A DNA stretch of 29,973 bases, taken from IMG/VR virus record IMGVR_UViG_3300037322_000599, positions 1-29,973 of that record; one strand, 5' to 3'. Below, in pieces: positions 7,631-15,906 of the stretch. The notes under the pieces were generated by a model, which saw only the letters and a list, made by a program, of their open reading frames with translations, was not told the DNA's origin and did no database searches. The position numbers were made by a program, and so were the translations under genes. Every line of letters starts with the position of its first letter. Position 1 is the stretch's first letter. Source of the stretch: a virus.

Positions 7631-9088
7631 TTAGCCACCGTACATTTTGTCGAGTTCTTCGTCGGTCATCTGCCTTTTGATCGCGCCAGACCCACCACCA
7701 GCTTCAGGAACGTTACTAATTTGCACGTTGGTTGCGCGGTTAAGGCCCGAATCCATTCCTCGGGTGTCGTACCCAGAGTCTTTCAATATTAAAGACTGAC
7801 GCTCAAGAGCTGACTTAATGATTTGTGACTGTCGAGTAATGTTGAATCGAATGGTTTTGGCTTCCATCCCGGGTCGAACAATAGCCTTTTCGAACTCGTT
7901 CTTCTCGGTCTCTGTTAGAGCAGAACCAAACATTTCATTACGAATCTTGTTAATGGTTTCTTGATAACCCATCCAGAAGTTGGCCTGTTGCTCGTACCCC
8001 ATCCCCATTTTTTTGCCGATCATGTTTTGGGCTTCACCAACCGCTTGAAATGGCAAGGAGGTTGTGAAGTCGTCCTTAAAATCTTTTGACAAGGAATCAA
8101 GCTGGGCATACACGCCAAGCTTGTCGTTAAACTTACCTAATTCACCAGCAGCGATGGTTTTGCCATCCACGCCCTTGTTCGATGCGACAAGGTTTTTCAT
8201 GTAACTTGAATTGTCTACGTCTGTAATGTATTGGCCGTCAGGGGTAATCTGACCATTCTGTAATTTTGTGTTTTCAAGCGATGACATAGCTGGCCCGATC
8301 ATGCTCTGGCCAAAGTTATTTGCACCCGTGTTGCTTGACATCAAAGCGCCCATCGCAATCGGCAACATGCGGGCCTTAATTTCTCTGTTGTCTTGTAAAG
8401 ACTGTATGGCTTCCGGTGCAACGGCCTGAGCGTTTTGAGATCTGAACTCGCCGCCCGGTGCACTAAATCTGCCGCCCAATAAAGCCGCCAATGCCTCGGG
8501 CAACATCTGCCCATTATTGACGTTGACATTAACTTGGTCTGGCCGCGTTGACCTTGGCATTTCGTTCATATGATCACCCGATAATTTTGCATTTGTTTGA
8601 GGCAACGTCCCAGCGTTGGCTGCTGGCACTAAAGAATTAATTACGCCTTCAATAAAGCCCTCAGAGCGCTTTGGTTGTGCATATTGACTAGAAGGCAAAC
8701 TAGCCCAGACCGAACCCAGCTTGTCAGACGCGCCCTTGTAATTGCCTTTTAAAACTTCATCGAGAGCACCCGCCCGATCCATTAACATCGTTGCAGCAGC
8801 GTTTTGACTGCGGCCACTGAAGTCTTCTAACCCCAACTGGTTTTTTGCGTCGTCCCACGTTGATGATAAGAACTGATATCGACCGGCAGCCGTCGTTTTG
8901 TTTTGCTTGCCATCAGTCTGGGTGAATGGTCTTGCTACCCTTGGGTGGTCCGCTAAGTCTTCAAATCGTGAGCCACCAAAGTTGGTGTTGTACCCGTGCT
9001 CTGACGTGCCTTCAGCCTGAGCGATCAGATCCAGCATGTTTTTTACATGCTGGTTTCCAGACAATTCTTGATAGCGTTGATTGCTCAT
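7631..9088 (-). CDS. Virion-associated lytic transglycosylase (lambda R-type domain) / ejection protein
   Basis: 485 aa from ATG 9088; the longer frame to 9163 lies inside the preceding gene. Residues about 14-145 closely follow phage lambda endolysin R: MLDLIAQAEGTSEHGYN corresponds to its FLDMLAWSEGT region with catalytic Glu26 here, then HPRV, TTAAGRYQFLSSTWDDAKNQ, LGLEDFSGRSQNAA and GSVWASLPSSQYAQ. This GH104/lambda R family cleaves peptidoglycan non-hydrolytically. The remaining 340 residues are helical and polar with no known motif. Because it is fused to a large domain and sits among virion genes, it probably travels in the particle and opens peptidoglycan during entry, unlike the separate GH24 endolysin used at lysis. 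Confidence 0.85.
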   Translation of the reverse strand: MSNQRYQELSGNQHVKNMLDLIAQAEGTSEHGYNTNFGGSRFEDLADHPRVARPFTQTDGKQNKTTAAGRYQFLSSTWDDAKNQLGLEDFSGRSQNAAATMLMDRAGALDEVLKGNYKGASDKLGSVWASLPSSQYAQPKRSEGFIEGVINSLVPAANAGTLPQTNAKLSGDHMNEMPRSTRPDQVNVNVNNGQMLPEALAALLGGRFSAPGGEFRSQNAQAVAPEAIQSLQDNREIKARMLPIAMGALMSSNTGANNFGQSMIGPAMSSLENTKLQNGQITPDGQYITDVDNSSYMKNLVASNKGVDGKTIAAGELGKFNDKLGVYAQLDSLSKDFKDDFTTSLPFQAVGEAQNMIGKKMGMGYEQQANFWMGYQETINKIRNEMFGSALTETEKNEFEKAIVRPGMEAKTIRFNITRQSQIIKSALERQSLILKDSGYDTRGMDSGLNRATNVQISNVPEAGGGSGAIKRQMTDEELDKMYGG

Positions 9089-9095
9089 CTTGCTC

Positions 9096-9518
9096 TTACA
9101 TGTTGACCGGATATGCGGTTGCGACTGGGCTTTGCTCAGGTGGCATGCCCCCTTGCATCGCACCCTGAACGGGTGGCATACCGTTTGGCGCCATCGCCCT
9201 TAGTGCTTGGGCCTTAACCTTCTGCGCGTTTAGCAGGTTGTATGTGCCCAACCCTTTATCAATACCCTTTGAGATCGCATCGGTCCAGCCCAATTGGCCG
9301 CCGTTTGGGACCTTATAATCGTTCGCTCCACGCATCATCCCGAGGGCCGTGCTGTCATTCATCAAGCCGGCCATATCAGCGCCAGCATCCATCGCTCGTG
9401 GGTCCGACATCGCTTTGTTATAGAGATTTTGATCAAACCCCATACCCTTTGGTTGCTCTTGTTTGCCCATCGCATCGGTAATTAATTTGCGCAACGCTTC
9501 GTTGTCCATTTCATTCAT
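9096..9518 (-). CDS. Small virion-block protein, hypothetical
   Basis: 140 aa, ATG 9518 with AGGAG 8 nt upstream; it stops 7 nt before the muralytic gene. The sequence is polar and Met/Gly/Ala-rich, with a probable helix around GWTDAISKGIDKGLGTYNLL and a disordered tail rich in Pro, Met and Gln (GMPPVQGAMQGGMPPEQ). No family is recognised. Being sandwiched between two candidate ejection proteins, it may be a small internal virion protein like those of the P22 gp7/gp14 region, but that is inference from order only. Confidence 0.55.
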   Translation of the reverse strand: MNEMDNEALRKLITDAMGKQEQPKGMGFDQNLYNKAMSDPRAMDAGADMAGLMNDSTALGMMRGANDYKVPNGGQLGWTDAISKGIDKGLGTYNLLNAQKVKAQALRAMAPNGMPPVQGAMQGGMPPEQSPVATAYPVNM

Positions 9519-9521
9519 TTT

Positions 9522-11000
9522 TTAAGCTCCTACCATTGAGTAATCGACCATCTCGTAGCCGTTTGCGTGACGCTTAACAGCGCCCGGGAAAACCTTCTTA
9601 ACTTCATCGGCCATAAAGCCAACGTGCTCGTCGCTACTACCCGCGTATCGGTAACGATAAATATTTAACGTGCCGTGTTTACCAATTTTCTTCGCATCAA
9701 CCTTTAACCGACGATCTGAAAATGCCATAGGGCCGGCCATATAACCAGCACCCAGCTGACCTGCCAATCCCATTGCGCCACCTAGCATGCTGTTTGATGA
9801 CGCGTTGTTCATCTGCTGTTGTTGCATCTGAGCCTGTCCCTGCATGTTGGCCGCGTTCAAGTATTGCGTTGGTTGTGCAGCCGATGCAGTGTTAAAGGCC
9901 GGCATATTTGGCATGCCAACCTGCTGACCAGTCATTAACGCGTTGATATTATTAAGGGGCTGTAATTGACGCATCTGCGCCTCAGCGATCTGTTGCTGAC
10001 GTAGGGTGTTTTGCTGATTCGAAATGTTTTGCTGTTGTGCAAAATCGTTTTGCATCGTCTGATTGTTAAAAGTGGAGTTGCCCATATTCATTGCGTTCTG
10101 GGCTTGTTGCGCACTATTACCAAAATTAAAGGCGGCAAGGTTTTGATTAAATCCTTGATTGTTTAAGCCCATATTGTTTGCAAACGTGTTTGATGCTTGA
10201 TTAAACCCTTGCTGGTTTGCAGTCATCTGGTTCGCGTACATCTGATTGCCCTGCGACATAGCAGTATTAAGCGCCTGATATTTGTCACGAGCCTGTTGAT
10301 CGCCAAAGCGGCGTTGAGCCGAGTCGTAGGCGTTGCTACCCGCCGCGATGCCCTGATTTGCAAGCTTTGAGTCAAGCGCGGACTGTTGGCGCTCGGCATC
10401 TGGACGCATAAAGTCTAGGGCTTGATTCTTAATATTTTGTACAAAGGCGCTGTCATAAGACGGCATTGCAGGAATGCCGCTCGCTGAAAACTGCCCCGGC
10501 AATGCAGGCACACCGCTGCTATCGAGTTGAGTCTTGAGCTGGGGTGCTTGACCCATATGTTCAAAATTGCTCGCCTCTGGCGTCTTGCCAAATTGAGCCA
10601 TTTGATCGTAATTGATTGGCTTATTAATTGACTCTTGAGCTTGAGGCATCAAATTATTGGCGATGTCGGACCTGCCACGCTGCATCGCCATTTGGCTGTC
10701 AAGGGCGGCCTTTGACTGAGCGTCAACATTGGTTGTTTGCGTCCAATTATTATCTTCGCCACCGCTCCACGTCTGGCTACCCCAAGGCGTCACAATGTTG
10801 GGCCGATTGGCCTGTTTCTGATACTTGGTCTGCTCCATCGATGAAGCGCCCTGAGCCTCAGCTGCCGCCGCGTAATTGGGTGGGGGTGGGGCAGACCCCT
10901 TGCCACCGCCACCCGCCTTTGGAGCGAGGCGTGTAGGCAGCACAAGATTTATCGGCTCACCTAAAGCCTCGAGCTCACGTCTTGACCAGTTATATTTCAT
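9522..11000 (-). CDS. Q/N-rich virion protein with C-terminal S74 chaperone domain
   Basis: 492 aa from ATG 11000 (AAGGA 8 nt upstream), overlapping the preceding gene by 11 nt. The N-terminus has a Gly/Pro linker (APKAGGGGKGSAPPPPNYAA), residues about 60-140 a polar domain containing PWGSQTWSGG, and the middle (about 230-400) is very rich in Gln, Asn, Met and Ala with repeats of NQQGFNQ and NNQGFNQ. The last 65 residues match the peptidase S74 intramolecular chaperone: FSDRRLKVDAKKIG, YRYRY, GFMADEVKKVFPGAV, GYEMVDYSMV. In this family the chaperone trimerises the protein and cleaves itself off before the Ser of SDxxLK. Placement suggests a tail or ejection component rather than the main fibre. 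Confidence 0.8.
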   Translation of the reverse strand: MKYNWSRRELEALGEPINLVLPTRLAPKAGGGGKGSAPPPPNYAAAAEAQGASSMEQTKYQKQANRPNIVTPWGSQTWSGGEDNNWTQTTNVDAQSKAALDSQMAMQRGRSDIANNLMPQAQESINKPINYDQMAQFGKTPEASNFEHMGQAPQLKTQLDSSGVPALPGQFSASGIPAMPSYDSAFVQNIKNQALDFMRPDAERQQSALDSKLANQGIAAGSNAYDSAQRRFGDQQARDKYQALNTAMSQGNQMYANQMTANQQGFNQASNTFANNMGLNNQGFNQNLAAFNFGNSAQQAQNAMNMGNSTFNNQTMQNDFAQQQNISNQQNTLRQQQIAEAQMRQLQPLNNINALMTGQQVGMPNMPAFNTASAAQPTQYLNAANMQGQAQMQQQQMNNASSNSMLGGAMGLAGQLGAGYMAGPMAFSDRRLKVDAKKIGKHGTLNIYRYRYAGSSDEHVGFMADEVKKVFPGAVKRHANGYEMVDYSMVGA

Positions 11001-11430
11001 ATTTTTTTCCTTTCGTCCATTTGCAATCATCGGCACGCATCGTTAATAGAACGATGTCACCACCGTCATCGTGCGCACCTTCGATTCTGCTCAGTTCTGT
11101 AAACCCGAGCTGTGTATCAAATTTCATCGCTGAGTCGTTGTTACTGTTAACGATGCCAAACAAAACCTTTAAGCCGGCCTGATTAAACGGGTAATCAAAT
11201 GCAGCCCAAACGAGTTTTCTCGGGGTTGGTTTTTTACCCAAATTGACCACATGCATCTGGCACGATTTGCCCACAAATCCGTCGTAACCAACCACCCAGT
11301 CAATAAATTTTGTGTCTTTATTAACCCAGAAAATTGCTCGCAGATCAGCTGTGGCTCGCACACCGATCTCTCGCAAAAGAATTTCCTTTGCAAGATGTAT
11401 CTGTTCGGGGGTTGTTGCGGAAACAATCAC
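10990..11430 (-). CDS. GNAT-like acetyltransferase domain protein
   Basis: 146 aa, starting at GTG 11430 that overlaps the stop of the nozzle gene (GTGA). The layout resembles the GNAT fold: an N-terminal helix (PEQIHLAKEILLREIG), strands in the middle (FIDWVVGYDGFVG, MHVVNLGK), then FNQAGLKVLFGIVNSNNDSAMKFDTQLGF, which matches the GNAT end motif where a residue after the Asn contacts acetyl-CoA and the helix precedes the GF turn. The usual Q/R-x-x-G-x-G/A signature for CoA binding is not obvious, so activity is uncertain. Similar domains are found in tail-gene regions of other podophages; the substrate is unknown. Confidence 0.65.
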   Translation of the reverse strand: MIVSATTPEQIHLAKEILLREIGVRATADLRAIFWVNKDTKFIDWVVGYDGFVGKSCQMHVVNLGKKPTPRKLVWAAFDYPFNQAGLKVLFGIVNSNNDSAMKFDTQLGFTELSRIEGAHDDGGDIVLLTMRADDCKWTKGKKYEI

Positions 11431-12977
11431 ATCACACCGCCTTTTTTCATCGTCAATGTCGTTGTGATGTATTGAGTCTTTCCCTTGCCTGTTACTGTGA
11501 GCGCTAAAGCCCCGTAGTACCCCAAGCCCTCAACTCCAAACCACGGGGTGAAGGTTGAATTGCCCCCACCGAAATAAGACTGGTTCCATCGGTCCTTATT
11601 CCAAATCGCTGCTGAAGGCCGTCTTAGTCCAGACTCAACAAGTGGAAACATGTCCTCGTATCGAGTGAAAATTTTCACCCCGATCGTAGGCGCGTCATAA
11701 GAAACGAATATTGGCTTGGCCAGCTGAAATGTTTTTAGGTTCGCGGGTGAACCATAATCGTTGTAGCCAGAGAGGTAACGGCCAACAATCGACGAGCCAG
11801 CGTTCTTTGATAGATCTTCTCCGTCCGTGTCTCCAGTAAAGCCTTGGCACACCAAGCCGTTTGCCGTGCCGAAGTAGATGGCGCTGCCAATCTGAGTGAT
11901 GCAAAGCATCGGCATGTTAGAGATCGTGGCCCACGCACCGGTTGTGACATTCATTACGTAGTAGTTGTGTTTGCCTGATTGATCCTCTGGCGTCTTGACC
12001 AACAAGAATTGTTGGTTGTAAATCATCTCGAGTTCCCAGCCAAATTCTGTCTTGCTGGCATTAAAATGATCAATCAAGACGGGCTGTATCGCGGCACTTG
12101 CGGTCTGATAATCATTTGCAACCCGGCCATTTACTAGCTTACTGATTGGCACAATGCCGAGTGAGGTTGTTATAAACATCTCGCCACCAAAGTTGGTAAA
12201 TGATCTACGGCCAGCTGGCGTCTCGCCAACGTACCAAACCCCTTCAAGCGCAAATGTCTCTGCAGCATCTGGGTCAGTGCCTTTGTAGATCAATACTTCA
12301 CCTTGGCTGGTTACTAGGACGAGGTAGTCGTCAATGTCATAACCGGCATTAAAGGTCCAGTTGCAACCGTATAGCAGGTCGCCGCCTCGGTTTATCACAG
12401 CGTAAAAGTTGTACTCAGCCGCATCGCCTTGAATAGCGCCGACACCAAGGTAATAGCAACGGCTGCTGCCATCCTCAATTAACCAGGCACGGTCTTTCCA
12501 ATTAAATACGGTGGCAAATCTTTTGTCTCTCCCCGCACCTGTAATCGCACGATTCTTAAAACCATCGCGTGTGCTGTATGTCCAGTATCCGCCGGCAGGA
12601 GAAACCAAAATCAAATAGTTTTCATCGATACCAGCAGTGTTTACACTTTCCCAGATGCCATCCTTTTGATCGGTGCGCATAACTCGTGCCGGCTGCTTTG
12701 AGCGGTTGGTAACGTCATAGACCTCACCGTTATTATTAAATGCAAAAACTCTTGAATCTGAAGGCGTCTTGCCCACATAGCTTGCAATCGAAATGACTCG
12801 GCCGGGTATGCTCTCACAATGATGCGTGTAGCCCTCTCGCAGCTCTACATAATTTCCCTTTGGTAGCAGGTTGTCCAGAACCAAAGCATTGCGCTCATCA
12901 AGTGAGATCGCAGGCTGTTGAAAGTTCAAACCACCCGTTGGCGGTTGAAGATTTGTGACATATGCGTCGCCTGACAT
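11427..12977 (-). CDS. Tail nozzle / packaged-DNA stabilisation protein, P22 gp10-like
   Basis: 516 aa; its ATG overlaps the stop codon of the adapter gene (TAATG). It begins with a segment typical of this group (LQPPTGGLNFQQPAISLDERNALV, cited in part) and continues with many repeated beta blades such as VFAFNNNGEVYDV, NYLILVSPAGGYW, DYLVLVTSQGEVLIY and MFITTSLGIVPIS, which suggest a beta-propeller. P22 gp10 (472 aa) is a beta-propeller hub that plugs the tail channel, and it also follows gp4. Gene order (adapter, then nozzle) supports the call; sequence identity to P22 is not claimed. Confidence 0.65.
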   Translation of the reverse strand: MSGDAYVTNLQPPTGGLNFQQPAISLDERNALVLDNLLPKGNYVELREGYTHHCESIPGRVISIASYVGKTPSDSRVFAFNNNGEVYDVTNRSKQPARVMRTDQKDGIWESVNTAGIDENYLILVSPAGGYWTYSTRDGFKNRAITGAGRDKRFATVFNWKDRAWLIEDGSSRCYYLGVGAIQGDAAEYNFYAVINRGGDLLYGCNWTFNAGYDIDDYLVLVTSQGEVLIYKGTDPDAAETFALEGVWYVGETPAGRRSFTNFGGEMFITTSLGIVPISKLVNGRVANDYQTASAAIQPVLIDHFNASKTEFGWELEMIYNQQFLLVKTPEDQSGKHNYYVMNVTTGAWATISNMPMLCITQIGSAIYFGTANGLVCQGFTGDTDGEDLSKNAGSSIVGRYLSGYNDYGSPANLKTFQLAKPIFVSYDAPTIGVKIFTRYEDMFPLVESGLRRPSAAIWNKDRWNQSYFGGGNSTFTPWFGVEGLGYYGALALTVTGKGKTQYITTTLTMKKGGVM

Positions 12978-13735
12978 TATCTGCCGTACCCGGTATCGGG
13001 TGCGTTAGTGAGCATATTCAAATAAGGTACCCCGGTGTTGCTAACCATTGAAAGTACCGGTGCGCCTTTATTTCGGCCTTTACGGTTCTCGTAGTTCAGT
13101 CTGAAATCCGCAAGTGCTGTGGCTGAGTCAAAGCCCTTCATGTTCTGCCATTTAACGCGAGCTAACAGCACGATTAAGTAATCGTCAAATAGAATCTGGT
13201 CACCGTTTTTGCTGGCCATATTTTTATACAGATCTTGGCTGTCTGCATCGCGCACCCAACCACGGGTGATATACATAAACACAAAACGCTGGCCCTTGCA
13301 CGGGGCAGGGGGTGACTGAATCCAGAGCTGACCCTCTCTAACCTGCCACAAAAAGGTCATAACAACTTTAGGGTTACGCACCTGCAACTGCATCCACGCC
13401 TGAGGTGATATTGGGCCAAGGGCTGGCAGTTGGGTATCTTTATTCCACTGTGTCTGATCGATGAATGACCAGAAGTCGGCAGGTAGATCAAATCCTTTCT
13501 CTGTCTGTCCCTCAAAGTCTGCTTCAATGAGCAACTCACCGCGCTTGCAAAGGTTCTGCCAGTCGTAGAGGTTCATCATGTCAGCCCCGGCCTGATTGAC
13601 GGCCGAGATCATCTGCTGCACAGCAGGGTCTTCAGAGCCTGCTGTGTCATTCGGTTTGGGCATGCCAACCATCATCGATAGCTGCTTAACTGTATCAGCT
13701 AGATTCGCGTAGGTCTTGATGTCATAGATTGGCAT
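12977..13735 (-). CDS. Head-to-tail adapter, P22 gp4-like
   Basis: 252 aa, ATG 13735. Features shared with the P22 gp4 / tail accessory factor group: a helical N-terminus (VKQLSMMVGMP), AVNQAGADMMNLYDWQNLC, then a beta region with FDLPADFWSFIDQTQWN and ISPQAWMQLQ, and a long helix near the C-terminus (FDDYLIVLLARVKWQNMKG). These proteins bind the base of the portal ring after packaging and carry the nozzle. It lies between capsid-region genes and the gp10-like gene, as expected. Confidence 0.7.
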   Translation of the reverse strand: MPIYDIKTYANLADTVKQLSMMVGMPKPNDTAGSEDPAVQQMISAVNQAGADMMNLYDWQNLCKRGELLIEADFEGQTEKGFDLPADFWSFIDQTQWNKDTQLPALGPISPQAWMQLQVRNPKVVMTFLWQVREGQLWIQSPPAPCKGQRFVFMYITRGWVRDADSQDLYKNMASKNGDQILFDDYLIVLLARVKWQNMKGFDSATALADFRLNYENRKGRNKGAPVLSMVSNTGVPYLNMLTNAPDTGYGR

Positions 13736-13744
13736 TTTCGCCCC

Positions 13745-14374
13745 TTACTTTAACGATGTAGTTTTGGTGCTCTTCTCAAGCCTGACGTTCATATCTGCTA
13801 ACGTTCTTTGCATCGTTTCAATGACCGCATCTCGCTCATCGATTTTTGCTCGCAGTTCATTCACTGGGGCCATACCTGCCGAGGCGGAAAGAAAGACATT
13901 GGCCTTCTGCTTGTCTTGGTTAAAGCCCATCATCGCTTGAGCAGCCTTTGAGCCGTCTGCAGTTGCCGACAATTGCTCGACGGTCCGGATGTTGAAAAAC
14001 TCATACTCTTTCACTTTCGATGCGCTGATGAAAGTGAGTTCGTTAAGTGGTGTTCCAATTGTCTGGTCAGCAATTCCTTGCTGAAAACGAGCGTACTGCT
14101 GCGGGAAACGTTTCCTGTCCATATCAAAGACCTGACGTTTGATGATTGACCCTTTATCACCGGGGCACATAATCTCTATGTACTCGGTGTCTGCAAAGAC
14201 ACGACGATCAGCCTTAATTGAGTCCGCAGTTTGCTCAAGCGCTTTTATGAAAAAACGGACATGCAACTTCTTGTCATCGTCCGGTGATCCGTTTTCCTGA
14301 AGTTTTTCTTCAAAACGGTTTGATTGCAGCTGGTCAAGTGTCAGACCTGCGGTCATTTCGGTGGTGAGTTCCAT
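13745..14374 (-). CDS. Head-region protein with C-terminal coiled coil, hypothetical
   Basis: 209 aa, ATG 14374 with AGGAG 8 nt upstream. The middle contains HVRFFIKALEQTADS, YIEIMCPGDKGSIIKRQVFD and RKRFPQQYARFQQGI, a pattern seen in uncharacterised proteins next to capsid genes of many phages. The last 40 residues (ELRAKIDERDAVIETMQRTL, then ADMNVRLEK) look like a coiled coil. No catalytic motif. Position after the capsid and the 72-aa gene suggests a capsid- or completion-associated protein; I cannot assign a function. Confidence 0.6.
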   Translation of the reverse strand: MELTTEMTAGLTLDQLQSNRFEEKLQENGSPDDDKKLHVRFFIKALEQTADSIKADRRVFADTEYIEIMCPGDKGSIIKRQVFDMDRKRFPQQYARFQQGIADQTIGTPLNELTFISASKVKEYEFFNIRTVEQLSATADGSKAAQAMMGFNQDKQKANVFLSASAGMAPVNELRAKIDERDAVIETMQRTLADMNVRLEKSTKTTSLK

Positions 14375-14399
14375 ACTTTTGCTCCTGTTAATAAGGTTT

Positions 14400-14418
14400 G
14401 CGGGGGAAGGTCCCCCGC
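14400..14418 (-). promoter_or_regulatory. Strong RNA hairpin between the 72-aa gene and the 209-aa gene
   Basis: GCGGGGG (14400-14406) pairs perfectly with CCCCCGC (14412-14418) around a 5-nt loop. In the minus-strand transcript it lies 10 nt after the stop codon of the 72-aa gene and 25 nt before the next ATG, leaving the downstream AGGAG free. No U-tract follows (AAACCTTATT), so it is not a normal intrinsic terminator; a partial terminator, pause or mRNA end protector is more likely. Confidence 0.6.
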
Positions 14419-14428
14419 TGTGATTTAC

Positions 14429-14647
14429 TTATTTTGTTTCTTGCTTCTTTGATGGCTTTGCTAACTCTGCTGATACGCCGTGGCCATACCCGATGGATTG
14501 CGCCGCACCACCGATATATGTCGATGCTGTGGTTGATCCGACGGGGTTGTCGAATGCGTAGCCCATACCGGTGGATAAAGCGCCAAGTGGCTGGCTGGCA
14601 TTCGTGTCAAACGCAGCTACAGCCGGTGCCGATGAATATGTAGACAT
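14429..14647 (-). CDS. 72-aa protein downstream of the capsid gene, hypothetical
   Basis: Good ribosome-binding site (GGAG, 9 nt before ATG 14647) and position inside the head operon support a real gene. The protein is rich in Ala, Ser, Gly and Thr (MSTYSSAPAVAAFD, GMGYAFDNPVG, YIGGAAQSIGYGHG) with a lysine-containing C-terminus and no transmembrane segment. It is bracketed by two strong hairpins and lies directly after the major capsid gene, the usual place of head decoration or capsid-stabilising proteins. That role is only a guess from location and size. Confidence 0.6.
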   Translation of the reverse strand: MSTYSSAPAVAAFDTNASQPLGALSTGMGYAFDNPVGSTTASTYIGGAAQSIGYGHGVSAELAKPSKKQETK

Positions 14648-14667
14648 TAAAAAATCTCCAATTAGGT

Positions 14668-14704
14668 GGGGCGTCAGATTAAGGAGTGGTAAACCTGACG
14701 CCCC
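14668..14704 (-). promoter_or_regulatory. 10-bp hairpin downstream of the capsid gene
   Basis: GGGGCGTCAG (14668-14677) is the exact inverse complement of CTGACGCCCC (14695-14704), loop 17 nt. In the minus-strand transcript it begins 31 nt after the capsid stop codon. The nearest U-run (ATTTTTTAATG) comes 12 nt later and overlaps the start region of the next gene, so termination would be weak. It may lower read-through into downstream genes or protect the capsid mRNA 3' end. Confidence 0.65.
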
Positions 14705-14734
14705 GTTTTGCCCACCACCACAGAGAGCAACTAT

Positions 14735-15724
14735 TTAGGTCGTAAACAAACGACCTTGGAACTGGCTGCCGCTCGTTGTCAAATTACCCGCCCAGGCCAA
14801 TATCTGAACCTCAGCGTCTTGATTGATTGAGTAACGACGATCGGGTGATAAGGCAACCATATTGCGGTCCTTATGTGGGCGCCACGACATATACTTTGTG
14901 TTCAAAAAGAACGCTGTATTTGCGGGGCAAGAGCCACCAATGCCGCCATCTAGAACCACATCGGCGTCCATAAACTTAATCGTCGGGAAGCCTAAGCTTG
15001 CTGACTTTGGGTCCATAAAACGTTGCTGTGGCTGTAATGAGCCCATAAATGCTGACCAGAACAAGTTGTCGCAAACAATCATGTCTGTACGATCTGAGCC
15101 ACGCGTCATACGTGACCAAAGAACGTTCATAAATGTCTGCACGTTTGCTGCTGTGATGCCTGTAGTTGATCCACCGTTGACTTTGGCGTCAAATGCTTGT
15201 GAGCGCCAAAAGTTCCACGTTGCGCGGTCAATGCCGCCGTAGGTGCCAACAGTTGGGTCGGTTGGTACTGCCGCGCCAAGCCCTGTAACGGACTTGCCAC
15301 CACTTGCCGTGCCATCGCCATAAACCGAGGTCGACAACTGGTTGGACATTGTTGATTCAGCAACACTGATGCGAGCCTCTAAAAGGTCGATCATCTGTTC
15401 CCTGCCTGAGTTTTGTAATTGCTCGAGGCCTGAGATCACTACAGGTACAGCGTACTGCTTGATTTGGAACTCGGCGGCACTGATCACGTCAGCGGCAGCG
15501 ACAGGCAACAGGTCATAGCCTGAGTAGAAGCCACCGTTTGGGTTTTCAGCAAATGACAGCTCTTCCAAGATGACGTTACCGCCACTGATGGTGCGAACCT
15601 TGCCTGAAGCGTTTAACTTACTGAGAATTGCGTTATTTTTTGTGACGTTATCCGCAATGCTTTTTGATCGATTTTGAATCGTCGTTGCGATAATGTCGCT
15701 AATTTGTCCGTTGGCGAATGCCAT
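14735..15724 (-). CDS. Major capsid protein (HK97-fold type)
   Basis: 329 aa, with the strongest ribosome-binding site in the window (GGAGG, 7 nt before ATG 15724), as expected for the most abundant protein. The sequence shows the usual capsid layout: an N-terminal helix (ISDIIATTIQNRSKSIADNV), SFAENPNGGFYSGYD (E-loop region), a long helix (SGREQMIDLLEARISVAEST), then RSDRTDMIVCDNLFWSAFM, and C-terminal DADVVLDGGIGG, FFLNTKYMSWRPHKDRNM and AEVQILAWAGNLTTSGSQFQ. It follows a scaffold gene. No protease gene or pro-domain is apparent, so maturation would be by scaffold release, as in P22. Confidence 0.85.
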   Translation of the reverse strand: MAFANGQISDIIATTIQNRSKSIADNVTKNNAILSKLNASGKVRTISGGNVILEELSFAENPNGGFYSGYDLLPVAAADVISAAEFQIKQYAVPVVISGLEQLQNSGREQMIDLLEARISVAESTMSNQLSTSVYGDGTASGGKSVTGLGAAVPTDPTVGTYGGIDRATWNFWRSQAFDAKVNGGSTTGITAANVQTFMNVLWSRMTRGSDRTDMIVCDNLFWSAFMGSLQPQQRFMDPKSASLGFPTIKFMDADVVLDGGIGGSCPANTAFFLNTKYMSWRPHKDRNMVALSPDRRYSINQDAEVQILAWAGNLTTSGSQFQGRLFTT

Positions 15725-15822
15725 AATAAAACCTCCAAAAGTTGAACAAAGAAAAGATCTCTTTGAACGTCACCCTTTAGAAGTCTCAGTATGTGGTTGC
15801 CCCCCCGCTAGGGAGTCCCAAC

Positions 15823-15883
15823 TTGAGTTGCCTCGTAGACAACCTTCAATTTTCGAAAACAGCGTTGTTTACATAAAACTCAA
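15823..15883 (-). promoter_or_regulatory. Nested hairpin in the untranslated leader of the capsid gene
   Basis: The 182-nt gap between scaffold and capsid genes carries no ORF. TTGAGTT (15823-15829) pairs with AACTCAA (15877-15883), enclosing a 9-bp stem GTAGACAAC (15835-15843) with GTTGTTTAC (15864-15872; one G-U), and the loop contains the palindrome TTTTCGAAAA (15850-15859). A further small stem CAAAGA/TCTTTG (15747-15765) lies nearer the start codon. Such a leader could hold an internal promoter, an RNA processing site or an attenuator for capsid expression; I could not fix a convincing -10/-35 pair. Confidence 0.5.
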
Positions 15884-15906
15884 CTGTTCTCGAAAGTACA
15901 CAGATA

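Noticed and set aside
9089-9163. Extended N-terminus of the muralytic protein
   Set aside because: It lies within the preceding gene, and the lambda R similarity starts after ATG 9088.
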